Shown here: piece by piece, positions 24,251-38,083 of the stretch
How the letters are laid out: every line of letters begins with the position of its first letter
Numbering within the stretch: the first letter of the stretch is position 1
Source of the DNA: Lasioglossum baleicum
Lineage: Eukaryota > Arthropoda > Insecta > Hymenoptera > Halictidae
Direction: 5' to 3'
Assembly (NCBI RefSeq): GCF_051020765.1
Contig: NC_134937.1
Coordinates: 16,360,947 to 16,424,946, forward strand
DNA: 64,000 nucleotides
The notes under the pieces: model-generated
The model's database searches: none
Seen by the model: the letters and a program-made list of their open reading frames with translations, nothing else
Told to the model about the DNA's origin: nothing
Position numbers and translations under genes: made by a program

Positions 24251-27070
24251 CACTGCAATTACACTAATTGTAAGAGATGATGATGTATATTCCTAGAATT
24301 CTCACACTGTTGTACCGAAACAGTTTCGGTGCGCATCACACCATCGATTACTAGTTTGCATTTCCCAGACGTCTCCCTTCGAAAGCGCCTTTCGCGTGCG
24401 ACTAAATGAATGATAGAGGGACATTTCAGAGTAGCAGTATTCCATAGAAAAAAAAAAGTAATCAGATTCGCGTCTCAGGAAGTCTCTCGGGTCGCTTCAT
24501 ATTTCATAGTGGCGGCGGTGGGGGGTGGGGGTAGGGGACGTTGAACAGCACTTCTCGTGAATATACACGAAACTGTACTTCACGCGAGCAGAAAAGGCCC
24601 GCGACGCTTTCCAGATTCCTCGAGTCATCGTATTCTGTCCCCGTTGCCGTGATCGCGGCTCGTGGCACCGTTCAGCCACCAAACACCGTGAAAAACGCGG
24701 GGGTGTGTGAGCGCGCGCGATGGTCGGGGGTCGACGACTTCGAAGAGCGCCGCTTGAAAACGCCGCTCGTCTCGTCGTCTATAAAAATCCACGCTCAAAA
24801 GTCCCGCAAATCGATTACCGGCGCACGAGGAACAGCGATATCACATCCAGATCATAAATCACTGTCGCGCGCGGGTAATCGAGCGCGATACGCTCTCGCA
24901 GTCACTCGAGGTTAGTCGATATTAATTCTTCGATCGAATCGGCGGAAGGTCGAGGCTCTCGTGGATGACGCGCCTGTGGAAAACGGGCTTCTCTCCCCGC
25001 ACACGTTTTCGGAGGTTTCCTCGACCCCTGTGCCAAAAAACCCGCCTCCCGCGGCATGTCAACCCCCAGGAACCTCTTTCTTTACCTTACTCTTAGCGGC
25101 GTTCAACCCTCTACCCTCTACGATCCCTGCTAAGTGCACCTCGTCTCCTGCGCCCACACTTTTCCACTTCGATATTCCTTGCTCCCTTCGGAGCCAGTCC
25201 ACTGCGGTACGATGAAAAATTCTTGCCACAGGCGGCCTACCAACCCCTATCTCCTCTCCTCTCTTCTTGGCCTTCCCTCGCTCTCCGCTTCTTCCGCGCA
25301 CAGCCGACGATCAGAAATAAAAGTTCAACAAGTAACTGCGAGCTCCGATCGTGACGCCCAGTTCTCACGTTTCAGCGGAACCGGCCCGGGCAGGAGGACG
25401 TGTGATATTTCCATATGAGGTGTCTTGTTTCAATCAGCACGAGAAATTGTTCCTTGAAATATTTGAGGTAATGGTTCTAACGTGACTTGCTTGGTTTTAT
25501 AGAGGATTATTTAGGAGAGGTGAAAATGTCGTCTCTGAGACGTCAAGGTGACCTCCGTTCTGTCAACTATCACGATGAGGATGTTTTTGACGCTTTCATG
25601 GCCGAATTTTCTTCCATATATTTTTTTACACAACTCTGTGAGATGTTCATCTTTCGTTTTGACCGAGAAAAAACAGCTAACTGACTGCTAAGAATGATAC
25701 AAACATTTTATCGAATGGCCTAAACTGATTGTGAACCAGCCTGTACTGCTGCTTCGGTCCAGACCAACAAATTCCGGCCTCCCGTAAATAAGTTTATGAA
25801 CAAGCTTCCCAGTCAACGCGCCTAGGTTTTCTCTACTCGCCAACCCAACGGTAAACGAACTTTGGATGATTAGCCGGGGTAGCAAGAAAAAATGAATTAC
25901 AGTCAAAATGGAAGTAGACTTTGTAGCGTTGCGTCGGCGGGCCTGTCCAGGATGATTCTGTTCGTATAAAGTATAAAGGATAGTCCTGGACCCTTGGAAG
26001 CGATCCAAGTTGAACAGGGTCGCTGTTGTGTGCCACTAGCATCGGGCAATGGGCCGTGCTAATCGCTCTACTCAGTGCCCCTTTGTCCCCCTCCTGCTCC
26101 GCCAACCTTTCAGCCCTCTTACTCACTATGGTGGGTCCCTCTCTCTCTCCCTCTCTTTCAGTCTCTCCTCATCGTAAACCGTCCTCTTTCGTCGTCCTCC
26201 GCCGCTTCGCCAGCGTCTGACAATGTTCCTCTATCCCTGAAATTGCGTGAAATCATATCGGATCCACCCCGAGCGTGCCATACTTTCCTAACTGCCGACA
26301 GCTAGTTCGACCAATGGGAACGCCCTTTCGGCATCCGAGAAAAGTTCCGTCGATCCGAGCAAGAAGTTTCCCGGAGACAATGCCGCACTTCGTTTGCACT
26401 GGCGGACCGTTAATCGCTCCCTGCACCGCATTCAACCGAATTTTCATTTTCGCCTCTCAATAAGGGAAGTTCGTTTTGCCGCCCTCTTCGCGCCGTTTCT
26501 TCGACGAGGAGTTCCCGACGCCGACGCCGACGCCGCGGGCTACTGTTTTAGAGGATCGCGTTTTCAGCCACTTTCCGCCGAGAAGATTGCCGGGAACACC
26601 AGGCAGAATTGATTTTTCGCGACGAACCCGATTGGAAATGCCGTTGCGTTCGCGCGCGCGAATTTTTCCGCGCGGTCCTCTGATTTATTGCCGGCCTATG
26701 CTCGTCGACGTTCGACAAAAATTGTAGCTCGCATCCTCGCTTTATTAATCTTCTCGTGCTTTGATCTGGAAGTTCCACGAAAAGGTTGTCTTTTTCTTGA
26801 ATTAAATAATTCCTGTCAATCTTGTGAAATTGTCATACACGTGTTAAAATGTTTTTGTTTGTCACGACTGAATGGAATGAGATTTTCCTGCTTAAATGTT
26901 GTGACTCAAGTCCTTCGTACTCGATTAATTTGTTTAACACATCAATAATAAGTGTCACTTCGATTATATAAAATTTTTATTTCCAACACGTAAGGTAACT
27001 TTATTATTTGAAATATAGCCCGGACAGCAAACTTTGAATATCACTACTGCTCCTGATAAACAATTTCATG
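24251..27070. other. Gene-free sequence, largely GC-rich
   Basis: 24480-25420 and 26000-26760 are GC-rich; pyrimidine-rich runs lie at about 25230-25290 and 26075-26180, and a CCGACG run at 26515-26538. Frames at 24541-24915 (+), 24961-25215 (+), 25134-25418 (+), 25688-26008 (-) and 26476-26727 (+) have no domain. The frame at 25487-25684 (+) has a splice-acceptor-like context and is discussed as a weak candidate exon in the findings. Otherwise I see no gene. Confidence 0.5.
26515..26538 (+). repeat. CCGACG short tandem repeat
   Basis: Three CCGACG units followed by CCGCGG. In the + frame over it this gives an Asp-Ala or Pro-Thr alternation, which explains the low-complexity stretch in the overlapping open frames. 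Confidence 0.8.
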
Positions 27071-27078
27071 GTAATAAG

Positions 27079-27258
27079 TAGACTGCGGATCTTCATGCAA
27101 ATTAAAGAAATATTTGCAAATAAAAATTGTATTCTTTTTTTTTAATTATCCTATCAAGCTGAAACTAATACATTGATGTCCTTAATATTTTTAACACGTC
27201 CACTGCTTTAAATTGTAAGTACCCATTTTCGTCATAAATGCATAAAATCCGCTGTCTA
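27079..27258 (-). mobile_element. hAT-type MITE with perfect 8-bp target duplication
   Basis: The element begins TAGACTGCGGATCTTCATGC and ends CATAAAATCCGCTGTCTA. It is flanked by identical octamers GTAATAAG at 27071-27078 and 27259-27266, which fixes both ends and identifies 8-bp-duplicating (hAT-type) insertion. At 180 bp it is a compact, non-coding copy. The segment near its right end is the complement of the CAAAAATGGGTA block found near the left end of the 12.3-kb and 36.4-kb copies, so its orientation is inverted relative to them. Confidence 0.85.
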
Positions 27259-27266
27259 GTAATAAG

Positions 27267-30200
27267 TAATAATCTACTGTTTCTCTGTTCACAGAATGTT
27301 TCATGAAACTGTAAGAAGCCTACTGCCAGCTTTCTAGACAGATACGATCTCTTTTAAACCAGACGGTAGCAATTAAAATCAGTACGTTATCTCCGTTTCG
27401 TTAAACATCTCGTTCCTTATCACATCAGCATCGACATCAAAGTCTACCGTAGAACGTTCGGAACACGTACTCTTAGGACAACGTTCCGGGCATTCCATTC
27501 GTGTCTTCAACGAAAAGAATCACCGACGACACCCACGTTTTACCTGCCCGGTAGAATCAATTTTGTCTAGTTAATGACGATCGACCCTCTCCGGGTTCAC
27601 GGAAAAGGGCGCATTCCCGACTTCCTTTCGTCTTGCTGCGGAATCGTTGACCCTCGTGCGCCTTCAATAATGAATAAAAGGTGTGCCCATTCGTAGGATA
27701 AGAGGGACTCGGTTCTCGGCACCAATAAAATCGCCAAGGATAAATTGAATCGAGGTAACCCCATCGATCCGGGGCCTCCTTTGATCTTCCAAAGGTCAAT
27801 CCTCGTCGAAACTCTCCTGCGCCAGGAATGGCCAACCTTGCGGCTGTGCCAACCGTCGCGATGACTTCGAAAAATCGATGCAACCCTTACCGGGAAGGGT
27901 AATCACACCAATGATTCCTGCAACAATAGCTGGTCGGTTTAGTCGGCAAATCATCGCGATGTTCCGGCATGATAAACGGCGCGGATTAATTCACGTGTTC
28001 ATTAGTAGGTACAAAGGTGGTGCAATTGAAATCTTCATTGCGCGAGGCGCTGCAAGGTAGCTGTTGGGAATGGCCGGTGTATCGTAGCCGGGCAATTACG
28101 TGAAGGGCCGTCTGGGTGGTCCAATTGGAATGGATTTCACGCATATAATTGCTTAATGGCGCCAGCATGTTTAGGCATTATTACTCACTGCAAACGGAAG
28201 GGTGGCGCGCCGGGGATAATGGAGCGATGGTATTGTAACAGTTTAGAGCCTCGAATTATTCGAGATTAAATTGTTAGTTTTACGAGTGTATTGTCAGCTT
28301 CACGGGAACGCGGGAGGGGGGTTATTGAGAGAGAACGTTCCGAAGGTGCGGGGGGCCTAGGCGTTTGTTCGTACACAATTACAGCAGCAAAGCTGGGAGA
28401 AATAAATCGGTCTCGCTGGAGGGACGGAGGGCGATCGCTTTTGTTGAACTTCCTTCTCGAGTGGCTGGAATAGTGGCAAACAATTCTGCTTAATCTTTCC
28501 GCGAGCCCGATAAAGACGCGGATGTTCAGCAACAGAAAATATTACAAAACTTTTTATCGGCCTCAAAGGTCGAGGAAGTTCACTTTGCAAGAGCTCCAAT
28601 TTAACGAGCTTATCTTTAAACCGGTCTCTGGCTAGAGGAAAAGTAGCACGGAACACTCTAGCATTCTTACAGGTGATCAAAGCCGCGGCTTGTTCGGGTA
28701 GCACGAAGATGCTTGCGTACCATCCACCAGCTCTCCAGCTAACAAATTAATATCCATAATTCGTGGCGGAGGCAACGTGTAAGCTGCCTCGAAGCGGATA
28801 CGAGCGGGTGTATAAAGCACGACGCGATATAAACAATTAAGTGCAGTCATAAACGCGTGGGCGGTAAAGAGAATGGCGGAGAATAAATCGATGGGTCGTT
28901 AGGTAGCTTCCCGAACTAGGGAGGAGATAAAAATGATAATCAGCATCCCGGTCGCGAGCTTTTGAATTAAACATAAACAGCTCAACTAGGCCAGGACGAT
29001 TTTACCTCTGGTATCTGTGCCAGAGCATCTGAAACGCCGGCGACTCTGTCCCCATCGGTTGTTCCAATCAGTTGATGAGGCTGACTTGCTTTGACTGGGT
29101 AAGAACAACAAAAAACGGGAACGGTAAAAACTGGGGAAAAAAGAAATAATATCTCGTGTACCGCGACAATAAAGCCGTAATGATGCCAGAGAGAGGACAA
29201 AGGTAATAATGACGGCTGTAATATCCAGGATGAAAAACAGTGCGAAAGCACGCGGGGCTCTCGCGATCGGGGCTAGGGAAAATAACGGGATATTAATATC
29301 CCCCGTTCCCGGGCTCATGGTATTCGATCCCGAAGGGACTCGTTCCGCGGCGGGCATTAACAATTCGCCGCACCACTTTCGGGAGATACTTTTGCGAAGA
29401 AACGCATTACTCTGTGCCGCCCCGGCTGCTCGTGCTCGATGATTAGTGTCGTTTTAGTTTTGAGTGCCACCGTCGTCGACGACGACATCGACGGAGCCGA
29501 CGATCCATCCCCCTCGAACGACGCTATTGTGCCGGCTGGGGGAAGACAGTGGTAGCTTTGATTACGACATTGTGCGAACGAGAGTCTCAGACGCGGCGTG
29601 ACTTCGCTCGCCTTAAGCTGCATTCACATCGTCCCGGGAATCCTTCGACACCAGGATAACGCTGTCTGCATCTGCCAACGATAGAAACGATAATTTGTAC
29701 GGGATTGTTCTAACCTTCGTTTCCGCGCGCGGATTTTAATTCGAAAGGGTGCGAGCCGCGTTCGCCACACACACACACAACCCCGCGATTTATTAAAAAT
29801 TTATTAGGACACATCCGCCGGAAATTAAGTCGAAATAGACGCGGATATGAAGATCGGTGGAATGGGCGAATGCGTGGGCGTGTTTTTGTTCGCGTTTGAT
29901 GCTGGAGGTTGGTCGATATAATGTTTAGTTAACTGATTACGTGTACTTTGTGGATAAATTACCGATGTTCAAATTGTTACCATTTTGTGAATAAAAACCA
30001 TCAACAGTATAATCGTGACAAATTAATTATATTTCGCTTGGGCACAGTTTATCCGATGTTTTTACCCGTAAATGTAATTATTATTACAACCGTGACGAGT
30101 ATACAGTGGAAGCAGATTATTATTGTTATTATTGGTATTATCATCAAAGTGGCGATGAAACGAGCTCAAATAATTAATACCATATAATTAACGCTTGCAA
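27267..30200. other. Gene-free, mixed to GC-rich sequence
   Basis: The sequence is moderately GC-rich and apparently unique. Frames at 27557-27883 (-), 28357-28704 (-), 28986-29363 (-) and 29357-29623 (-) have no recognisable domain and are overlapped by frames on the other strand. A short (CA)n run lies at 29768-29779. The stretch 29930-30190 is AT-rich with ATTATT-type low complexity. The absence of recognisable transposons over 3 kb is notable but not proof of constraint. Confidence 0.45.
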
Positions 30201-32429
30201 CAGAGAGACTCATCGCGAGAGTGTGAGGAATTCTATGTGTTATCTAATTATCTTTGAACAGCTCCAAGTCTGAGGACGCGAATTATATGCCCATTATTAC
30301 AACCCCGAGCAAGATTATTAATGAATACGATCTCTTTCAGTTGTGTTCATTACGGATGTTTAATCATCAATAATATTTACTACAAGAGAAAAAATAGTTT
30401 TACGCTTATACAAGCCTTTTAATTTTAGAATCCAATCATTTTAGAAAAATCACGAGTTAGTTCATTTCTATTCAAAACCACGTTTTTTACCTACAATACT
30501 CACGTTATCAAAAAAAAACAAATGAATGAGTATCTGATGAAGGACCTATGTCAAGTTTTTAAAATTTTATAGGAGCGCAATTAGGAGCTTATTTTGCTTT
30601 AATAAAACAAACCGTAAAAAAAGTCTTTCAGCTTTCAGTCTTTACTTATGGAAGAAGGGCTTATGTCATTTTCAGCTGGTTCTTATTATTGCAATTCACG
30701 TTTGAGTTCAAAATTGCGCTTCTATAAAATTTAATGGCATGTAAAAGTAGGTATTCCATAAAACAAAATAAAATAAATAGAAACAATTCGTTGCTCAATG
30801 TAACAGTACACGCTTTGACCATTTCAATAAAATCAAATATTGATTACATAAGGATGAAGTGGTTTCAAAACTATGTATAAAAATACTCGCGGAATTAATA
30901 TTTCATGGAAATAAATGGTTTATTATAAAAACCTCAGGCGAGTAGAAATTAAGTTATCAAAACGGGAATGCACGTTTCACGGAACCAATCTGTTTCTCAG
31001 CCGTCAATCCGAGCTCACGAACGAAAATATCGTATCGATCGCGTCACGGTGGCTTGGAAGTTCACCTGTCGGCGTGACTCTGATATAGATCTCGAAATTT
31101 GCACGTAGCAGGAGATACCCTTCGCCTGGCTGAGAGATTCGTTGGTAGGGAACGGCATGGAAGAGGGGCTACAGAGCGCAGAGAAGTGGTGAAAAAGCGA
31201 CAGCCTCTCTTTCACGCAATTACGCGGAGCGAAATTGCGAGACCCGTTTGGATCCGAGCGGCTAAATCGATCAAAGGCCGCGCGGTCTCCGCGCGACCGG
31301 CAGTCTACCGATTGGAAATTTCGACAATTTGCCGCGGCCTATTCGATTTCCCGAGTGCCGACGGCTTCCCTCTCGCGAAGAACAGAGACGTCGGCGATCC
31401 CCAGGTACAATAAAATCGTACAAAAGAACGACATGATTGTTCCGTGCCACGTGAATCGGCTCGTTGGGGGAAACGTAACGTTTGAAAAATGACTATACAT
31501 CCGTTCAACGCCAAGCACCGTCTCACCGGCCGCGACTATTTATTATTCCACGTGCTTTGCAATTCGGGCGAAAGTTCCGTTTTAACGGTGTAAAGTTGCC
31601 CGGCGAAATGGAATTTTTAAACAGCTCCATTTATTTACTTGAGATCCAGAAGCTGCCGCGAGTAAATGAGCGGGGAACGTATTGCAGCACGGAGCATTTC
31701 GAGTGCGCGGAACGAAGGGTTGTATCTTTGTTTCAATTGCAGGAAATGACTCGTCTAGCAATAAGTGAATCCTCTTACTCTGTCGTCATCGGTACAGGGT
31801 GAGCTTGATGTGTTTATAACGTACACCAACGCGTGAGCCACGTGAATCAAATCAAATAAATGTGCCAATGTTATAGATCAAAATTTTTGATTTGGCTCTA
31901 GCGAAGTAAAGTACCTTTCCAAACTTTCTAAACTGTTTAAGAAGGTATTTCTGATTAGAAGTTTTAAGCAATCAATTTTTTTGCATTTTCTTTAAAATAT
32001 GTGCAAATGAACTTGTTTGAATTCTAAAATTAATTTGCAACGATACTGTAATAGGAGCAAAAATAAAAAAATAACAGATGTACTTAAAATGCCCACAGAA
32101 ATTGGTAAAAAATGGTATTTGAAACAGGAATACCGCCTGAACGTTGGTTGGTTTAATTCGGGCGAAGCTTGAAGATCCAGTGTTTCCACATTACCCGCCC
32201 CACAACCCTGATCAGCGTCCGCATCACTTGAAAGGTAAAACAAGCGCAATTCCGTCGAAGGAAGTTTCCGGTCGCCCGTGGTAACCTCCGAAATTCTTCA
32301 CGGAGCTCTGCGGAGGCAGCGGAGGACCCTTAAATTCATCATCGAACCGCCTCGCCGCTTAAAGGCACGGCTCGTTAAGCCCGAAGCTTATGATTCACGA
32401 TCGGCTTTGTATCCACCGGGTTCCGTGTA
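30201..32429. other. Gene-free sequence; AT-rich then GC-rich
   Basis: 30200-30960 is AT-rich without a recognised repeat; 31010-31720 is GC-richer with unrecognised frames (31099-31413, 31235-31492 and 31482-31802 +; 31305-31526 -). 31800-32110 is AT-rich and may hold a decayed transposon, but I could not pair any ends. I see no gene. Confidence 0.45.
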
Positions 32430-32472
32430 AAAGAAAAGAAACGAGAGAGAAAGAGAAAGAGAGTGAAAGAGA
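32430..32472 (+). repeat. Purine-rich GA/GAAA tract
   Basis: A run of G and A with GAGAGA and GAAAGA units. It encodes the Ser/Phe/Leu-rich part of the opposite-strand open frame at 32395-32595, which I reject as a gene for that reason. Confidence 0.8.
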
Positions 32473-35400
32473 TCCACCGGGTACGATGGATGCCGGAAAA
32501 GGAGAAGAACGGTAGAGAAGCAGCGGCGCTACGATTCTTCGCCGGCTAGGATGATTGAGGGTTCCGTAAATCAATATCGGTACAAGGGGGTGCACGCGGA
32601 TCGGTGTTTCGGTGTATTATACAGCGCGCCAGCACCCGAAATATAATTAAGGAGGCGACTTTTCAATTTAAGTACAATATTTTAAAAGATATAATTAAGG
32701 GCCTGGCCAGCTCTCAGCGACCAGGCCACTAATTGCGCCGAGGGAATCCCTCGGGGATCCTGGTCCGAGGCTCCGTAGCTGTTAGTATTTCTATGGCTGG
32801 ACTATCCGTGTGGGGTCGGGCACGTTCACCTAGCCACACCTATGGCACACAAGCGTCCCAATGCCCCGTACCACGGTGCACCGCAGCACGACACGAAACA
32901 CACCATGGACACGTCCTGCGGCACGCCATGGAACACGGCTACCACGACCGTCCCGCGGGAACGATCCATCCGCGTCTCTCTCCCCTATCTCCTACTCACC
33001 CTTTCTCTCTCTCCTTCTCTCTTCCTCTCTCACAGCGCTCCAACGTTAACCATCGCCTCCCTTTCCTTGCCTATTTCCTTCTTCTCGGATTATTTCCTTT
33101 TTCCGTCGCGCTCCTGTCCTTTTTTCCTCGGCGTTATCGAGTTCAAGGTCGACCGGTCGAAGGTAATTTTCTCGAGCTGATCGCTTCCGCTCGTCCCCGG
33201 AGTACGATCCACGGGCACTCCGGTGTCTTTTTCCTGGTTCCACCCCTTTTCCTCGGTGAATCGGCGCGTGGCTTTTCTTTTTATCGTTCCACCCCCGTCG
33301 CTTCGTCCTCCCTCCTCCGTTGCTGCGCTTTTCTTTTTTATTTTTGCTTTCTTGTTTTCTTCGTTTCGTTCACTCCGCGATCGCTCGTTTCATAAACTCG
33401 CGGGAGGAAGGGGTCGAACGAGAGACGACCGAGTGAGGCCGGGATGGAAATTGGTTCCAGACGGGTTCGGAAACTGGCCGGGAACGGTTGAATTGGAATT
33501 TTTCGAGGTCCGTTTGGATTAAAAAGGGCATCCTTCGATCCTGTGGGAAATACCCCCGGCGAAAGGGGTTATGTACGCGTTGCGGAACCGTCGGAATGCT
33601 CGCCCGGTAGATTTACGATCTTCGGCTAGGGCTTGGTTGTTGAAAATTGACCGGCACCGGACTAGATTAAATTTGAAAAAAAGAAAAGCCACGTCCGGTG
33701 TAGAGAAATTCCCCTAGTAAGCGGTCTCTGTCTTCTATTTTGTCCGACCCCGGTCAGGCATGACAAAAAGTCATTGGCTAGGGAGAACACCACGTTCATA
33801 TTCCTTTGGCATTAATAACTTCGTTGCTTCGACTCTGGAAATAAATCAACCCGAAATTTAGGGATGAAGTGGACAGCTGTTCTTTCGAAAGACAGACTCT
33901 AGGACATATTCCAAAGTGTCAGCCATTGACATTCGTTCTCAGGCACATTCGTTCTTAAAAATTTAACCCCTTGGCACTACGATTTTCTTGACGTCTATAA
34001 AGATTATTATATTATAATTTGACGTTGATTATACGCCGATAAAACGTGACGTGACGTGTAATTGCATATTATCTGCCACTACCCCATGTCGCGAGAAAAT
34101 TTCCCAAGAAGAAAGAAAGACGGCGGGACGACGACGAGTTTTAAATACACCCCGGACAAGATCCACAGTGAAATTTAACTAACGTTATTAACGCGGTCCG
34201 CTTCTCGCCCCCAGAATCGACGCTGCTCATAAATAAAATATTAGGCAGCCAATTAGAAACTCCGTCCGGGAAATTAATGAATCCAGGCGTCGCGTCGAGG
34301 CGCGCAGCCCGTCAGGTCTTTCGTCTCATTATTAAAACACCGTGCGTACGGGATTTTCGAGAGGTCGTCGTCGGGAACGTGGATCGTAACGCTCGGCATG
34401 CTCTTGTTTCCTTGAAACACCTGTTTTTCCTGTCATCGAACGATTTTCTACATTTTCTAGATACGCCGGGAAACATTGAAATTCGTCGGGGATTTTTTTC
34501 GATCAGCCGAAACGATTGTTTTTTTTCCTGTCACTACTTAGGGACGAGGTTGTACGGATTCCATTTTCCCCTCTGATACTGTTGTCGGGAACGGCGACGT
34601 TGCCTGCCGAATCGTTGCTCCGAGGTATTTTTAATATTCGAATAATCCGGCGGAAGCAACTTTCCGCGCGAAGTTGCCGACGCCGCGGAAGTTAGGAGAA
34701 GCGTAACAAGATTCCGTCCTGTGTTAAAAGTCCGGCGAAAGTTCACCGGGCATAAAAAGCGGTGTTAAATACGAATACACGGAGCCACCGTGAAAAACAG
34801 TAAGTGATTAATTGCGGCTTCTTATTTAACTCGTTGAAAGTTCCTCGGGAATTTCCGCGGCCGCCTTCGGAGGGGGGCCGCGAGACCTTGCTTAGTTATG
34901 CAAATAATAATAGCAACGCGGTAGGCGCGCCTCTTTGATGCGTTTCATTTATCTTCGTTCGGCCGAGACTTCCAACAAAAATTGACTCTCAAATAGATCT
35001 CCCATTTTAATCACTACCGGGCCAGTCCCTGCATAAATTAAACATTCCGGCACGGCCTCGTCTGTGACGGAACTATGAATACATAGAAACACAATCACAA
35101 TATAAGGTTTCGTAGCAAAAAAACACAGCGGCATTGTTCATTTAATTATTTAGAAATTGAAAACCGATTATACTGTCCTCCTTCCTCGGACCAGAAGTGT
35201 GTAAAAAATGTATTGAACCGATTTGTCTGTCTTAGACTGTTAAAAGACATTTTTGTGATCATCATGAACAACAAAGAGGTGCACTATCAAAGTTTGTCAG
35301 TCCCTCGCGAACTGGGGACGACAGACCCTCTGGAAACTCGAAGGGATCCTGGAGGACTACGTGAATTAAGAAATTTTAGTTAAATATTTTGTTTTACGAA

Positions 35401-36393
35401 TTTATAGTATAGAATATGTGGAACTACTAATTTATGTAATATAATTACCCACTGATAATGTGATAGAATTTATGTAATTTGTAAATATTCATTCGGCTAT
35501 AAATGTCAATGCCCTCCATTTGGTACTTGAGGCATTTTCAAATGCCGTATCATCAATATCGATTGAAATGTCTACTTGTTTCGTAGCGTTTTTTCCAATG
35601 ACCTTGAAATATTATAATCACTAGTATTATACTATTATATAATATAATTGTTTCATACATTTATAAATATGATATAGACAGTTGTGTTATAACAAAAATG
35701 ATTGTCAAAGATTTAATTTCGCCAATATCCATTCACGCGAAAAAAAGGTACCGTCGTTCGCAATAATTCTTACTGGAAAATTTCACATCGACGCGATATT
35801 GTCCTATTCGTCCACGGCGATATTGCGTTACAACATTTCAATAGAATTCAATACTTGATATTATGTAATTGAAGCAGTATATCGCTTTGCCTCTGCCGAT
35901 TGCCGAAACAAATGCGCATTAATCCCGAATTCGTTGGAACACAAGCCGCGTCATTATCAGATATAAACATTTTAATGCGAAATTCATCGGTGGCGGACCC
36001 GGGCGATACACCACTGTGCATGAGCGTTTTAACATAGAATTAATTGCATCGAGAGATTCACGTTACCATCAGACATATACAATTCGAAATGTAGAATCCG
36101 CCGCGACGGGATCCGTGTTACCGTTGAACGCAATGTTCTTCTGTCATGTTCATGTCGTTGCGATTAAATGCAGAACGGTCTGTTGTTTCCATCTGTTTCT
36201 CACGATAATAATAATGATAACGGTGACACTGATTTATGAGCAAATATAGATTATCAACAAAAATGTTTAACTTATCGCTATTGCTGGTCTATACTCTCCT
36301 ACAACCTCGCTGTAGCTACCTGTACACATTTGTCCAACGTGTAACAATGGAAAGGATTAATCAATATTATTCTTTTCCTTGTGAAAAGATACT
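32473..36393. other. Gene-free sequence, GC-rich to pyrimidine-rich, then AT-rich
   Basis: The longest open frame in the window (32733-33395 +, 220 codons) lies here. Its middle is Leu/Ser/Phe-rich because it crosses CT-rich runs (about 32990-33050 and 33095-33130), and two other + frames are open over the same bases (32842-33180, 32861-33049). I do not accept it as a gene. 34080-34950 is moderately GC-rich. 35370-36390 is AT-rich with unassigned low-complexity stretches (35620-35690). Confidence 0.5.
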
Positions 36394-36401
36394 ATGATGA
36401 A

Positions 36402-36603
36402 TAGACTGCGGATTTTATGCATTTATGTCAAAATGGTTACGTACAATTTAAAACAGAGGAAATATTAAAAAGATTTAAGGCCGCCAGTGTACGAGTTTCA
36501 CCTTAATAAGATAATTAAAAGAAGAATTAAATTTTTATTTAGCTCCAGTCTCTCTTGCAATCAATGCAAACATTTTTTATTTTGCATAAAGATCCGCAGT
36601 CTC
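36402..36603 (+). mobile_element. hAT-type MITE with near-perfect 8-bp target duplication
   Basis: It starts TAGACTGCGGATTTTATGCA at 36402 and ends TGCATAAAGATCCGCAGTCTC at 36603. The flanking octamers are ATGATGAA (36394-36401) and GTGATGAA (36604-36611), 7 of 8 identical. The 202-bp interior is AT-rich and non-coding, with the family block AAATGGTTACGTACAATTTA after the left end. It is the first of three copies within 2.9 kb. Confidence 0.82.
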
Positions 36604-36611
36604 GTGATGAA

Positions 36612-38075
36612 TTTTGAAAAGAGATGAATTAATATTTTACGGGTATTAATAAAAAGATTGAAAAATTTAATCAGGCAATGAAAACAAATTATTTAAAAAT
36701 AAAAAATATATTGAATGACCGCAATGACTAGTCTATTCCTCACTTCCAATGTACAGCCTCATTTCCACTAATATATTAATAATAACGAGTAATATGGCTG
36801 ACTAGTGCACTACCCTGTATATTTTCCATTTTTCGAGACAAATTGGCACAAGCTAATTACAACATTTACAACCCCTAGCTGCCGATGATCTACGTGGTAC
36901 TGTCATTGCAACAAAAATCTCTAACCTGTTTTTGCGTTCTTTACATTTTCCTGATTCCAATCTTGGAGAACATCAAATACACTGGTCCAAGTCCATCAGC
37001 GATTGTTTCTTTGTTTCCCTGTCGGACGATAATCTTCGATCGGACCAGTGCGGTAGTTAAGTGTATCAAAATCGTAGCGTCGGGGAGGTTGCCGGGTCAA
37101 TTCGAGGATGACGGTGCTGTCAAAGCTACGAGCTTCGATTCCGACGCGTTCCGCGTAGGAAGAGATTCAAAGGAGCTCGTCCGGACATCTCCGAAGGTGA
37201 TCCTCTTTGTGAAAAAGCAATTGCAGCCGCCGATCGTAGAAGACGATAGTCGTCGGTGAACGGTGTGGGCATAGAGCGTTCGAACTCTCAGCCGGTTCAA
37301 CCCTCCCGAGAGCACAATATCGACTCCGATCGATTATGCCTAATCTGACTAAAACTCTCCTCTGTATACCTGCCGCTAAACGACGTCGATGCCTCTTTCG
37401 AATTCGTATCAGCACTCGGCAATCGTTGCCGACGTGACACCTGCTACCTGCTACTTACTTATCTTCGCCAGGTCTTAAAATCGTCCCACGCGCCCCATAC
37501 TTATGTAAGGGCCGTCCCTTAGTAGGTACGCGGCCAGCACCCAGATGGGCCTGGCCCGATAAGCCCCCTGACAGTCATTCACTTTGTCGACGAAAGAGGA
37601 TCACCGTGTCCCCGTCAAAGCAAGCCCGGCCCGGTCCTGTTTTTGCCGGTAAACCGGCAAGGGAGGACGATTATAACGAGCCCTGGTCCACCGACTCCGA
37701 ATCAATTCGACGAATCTGTATTGTATTCGATCGATTCGCCGGTTTTTGCGTATCTACTCTTGACAATTACGAGCTACTTGCTTCAAGCGGATACACTTTG
37801 TACCTTGATGCGATACACCCTGACGTGGACGCTACGCAAAAAATCTTTTTCGACGCCGCGCCCTATCCGACGCTGTCACTTTTTGCGCATCGTACGAGGT
37901 CGGAAAAGTGAGTGGTTCAGCTCGGGAGACATGTTTCGCATTTTTGCGAATCCAGGAGCAGGTGGGAGCCTTTATTGGCTGGCTTTGGTGGGGGAATTTC
38001 GAAAAGGTTGTTGCTTTAAATATTCGTGCTCGGATTGAACACAAAACATAAGTGATTACGTTTCGAGATAACAGT
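36612..38075. other. Gene-free sequence between MITE copies
   Basis: AT-rich to about 36880, then a GC-richer block to 38030. Frames at 36885-37259 (+), 37606-37911 (+) and 37643-38038 (+) overlap each other or minus-strand frames (37097-37315, 37167-37415, 37832-38044) and show no domain. I see no gene. Confidence 0.45.
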
Positions 38076-38083
38076 GTTATTAA

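Noticed and set aside
32733..33395. 220-codon open frame, the longest in the window
   Set aside because: It crosses CT-rich runs giving Leu/Ser/Phe-rich low complexity, two other frames on the same strand are open over it, and no domain is recognisable.
36810..36826. ACCCTGTATA resembling a CAGGGT transposon end
   Set aside because: Single short match with no partner end or subterminal similarity; the words CTCTGTATT at about 48713 and CTCTGTATA at about 55085 were rejected for the same reason.
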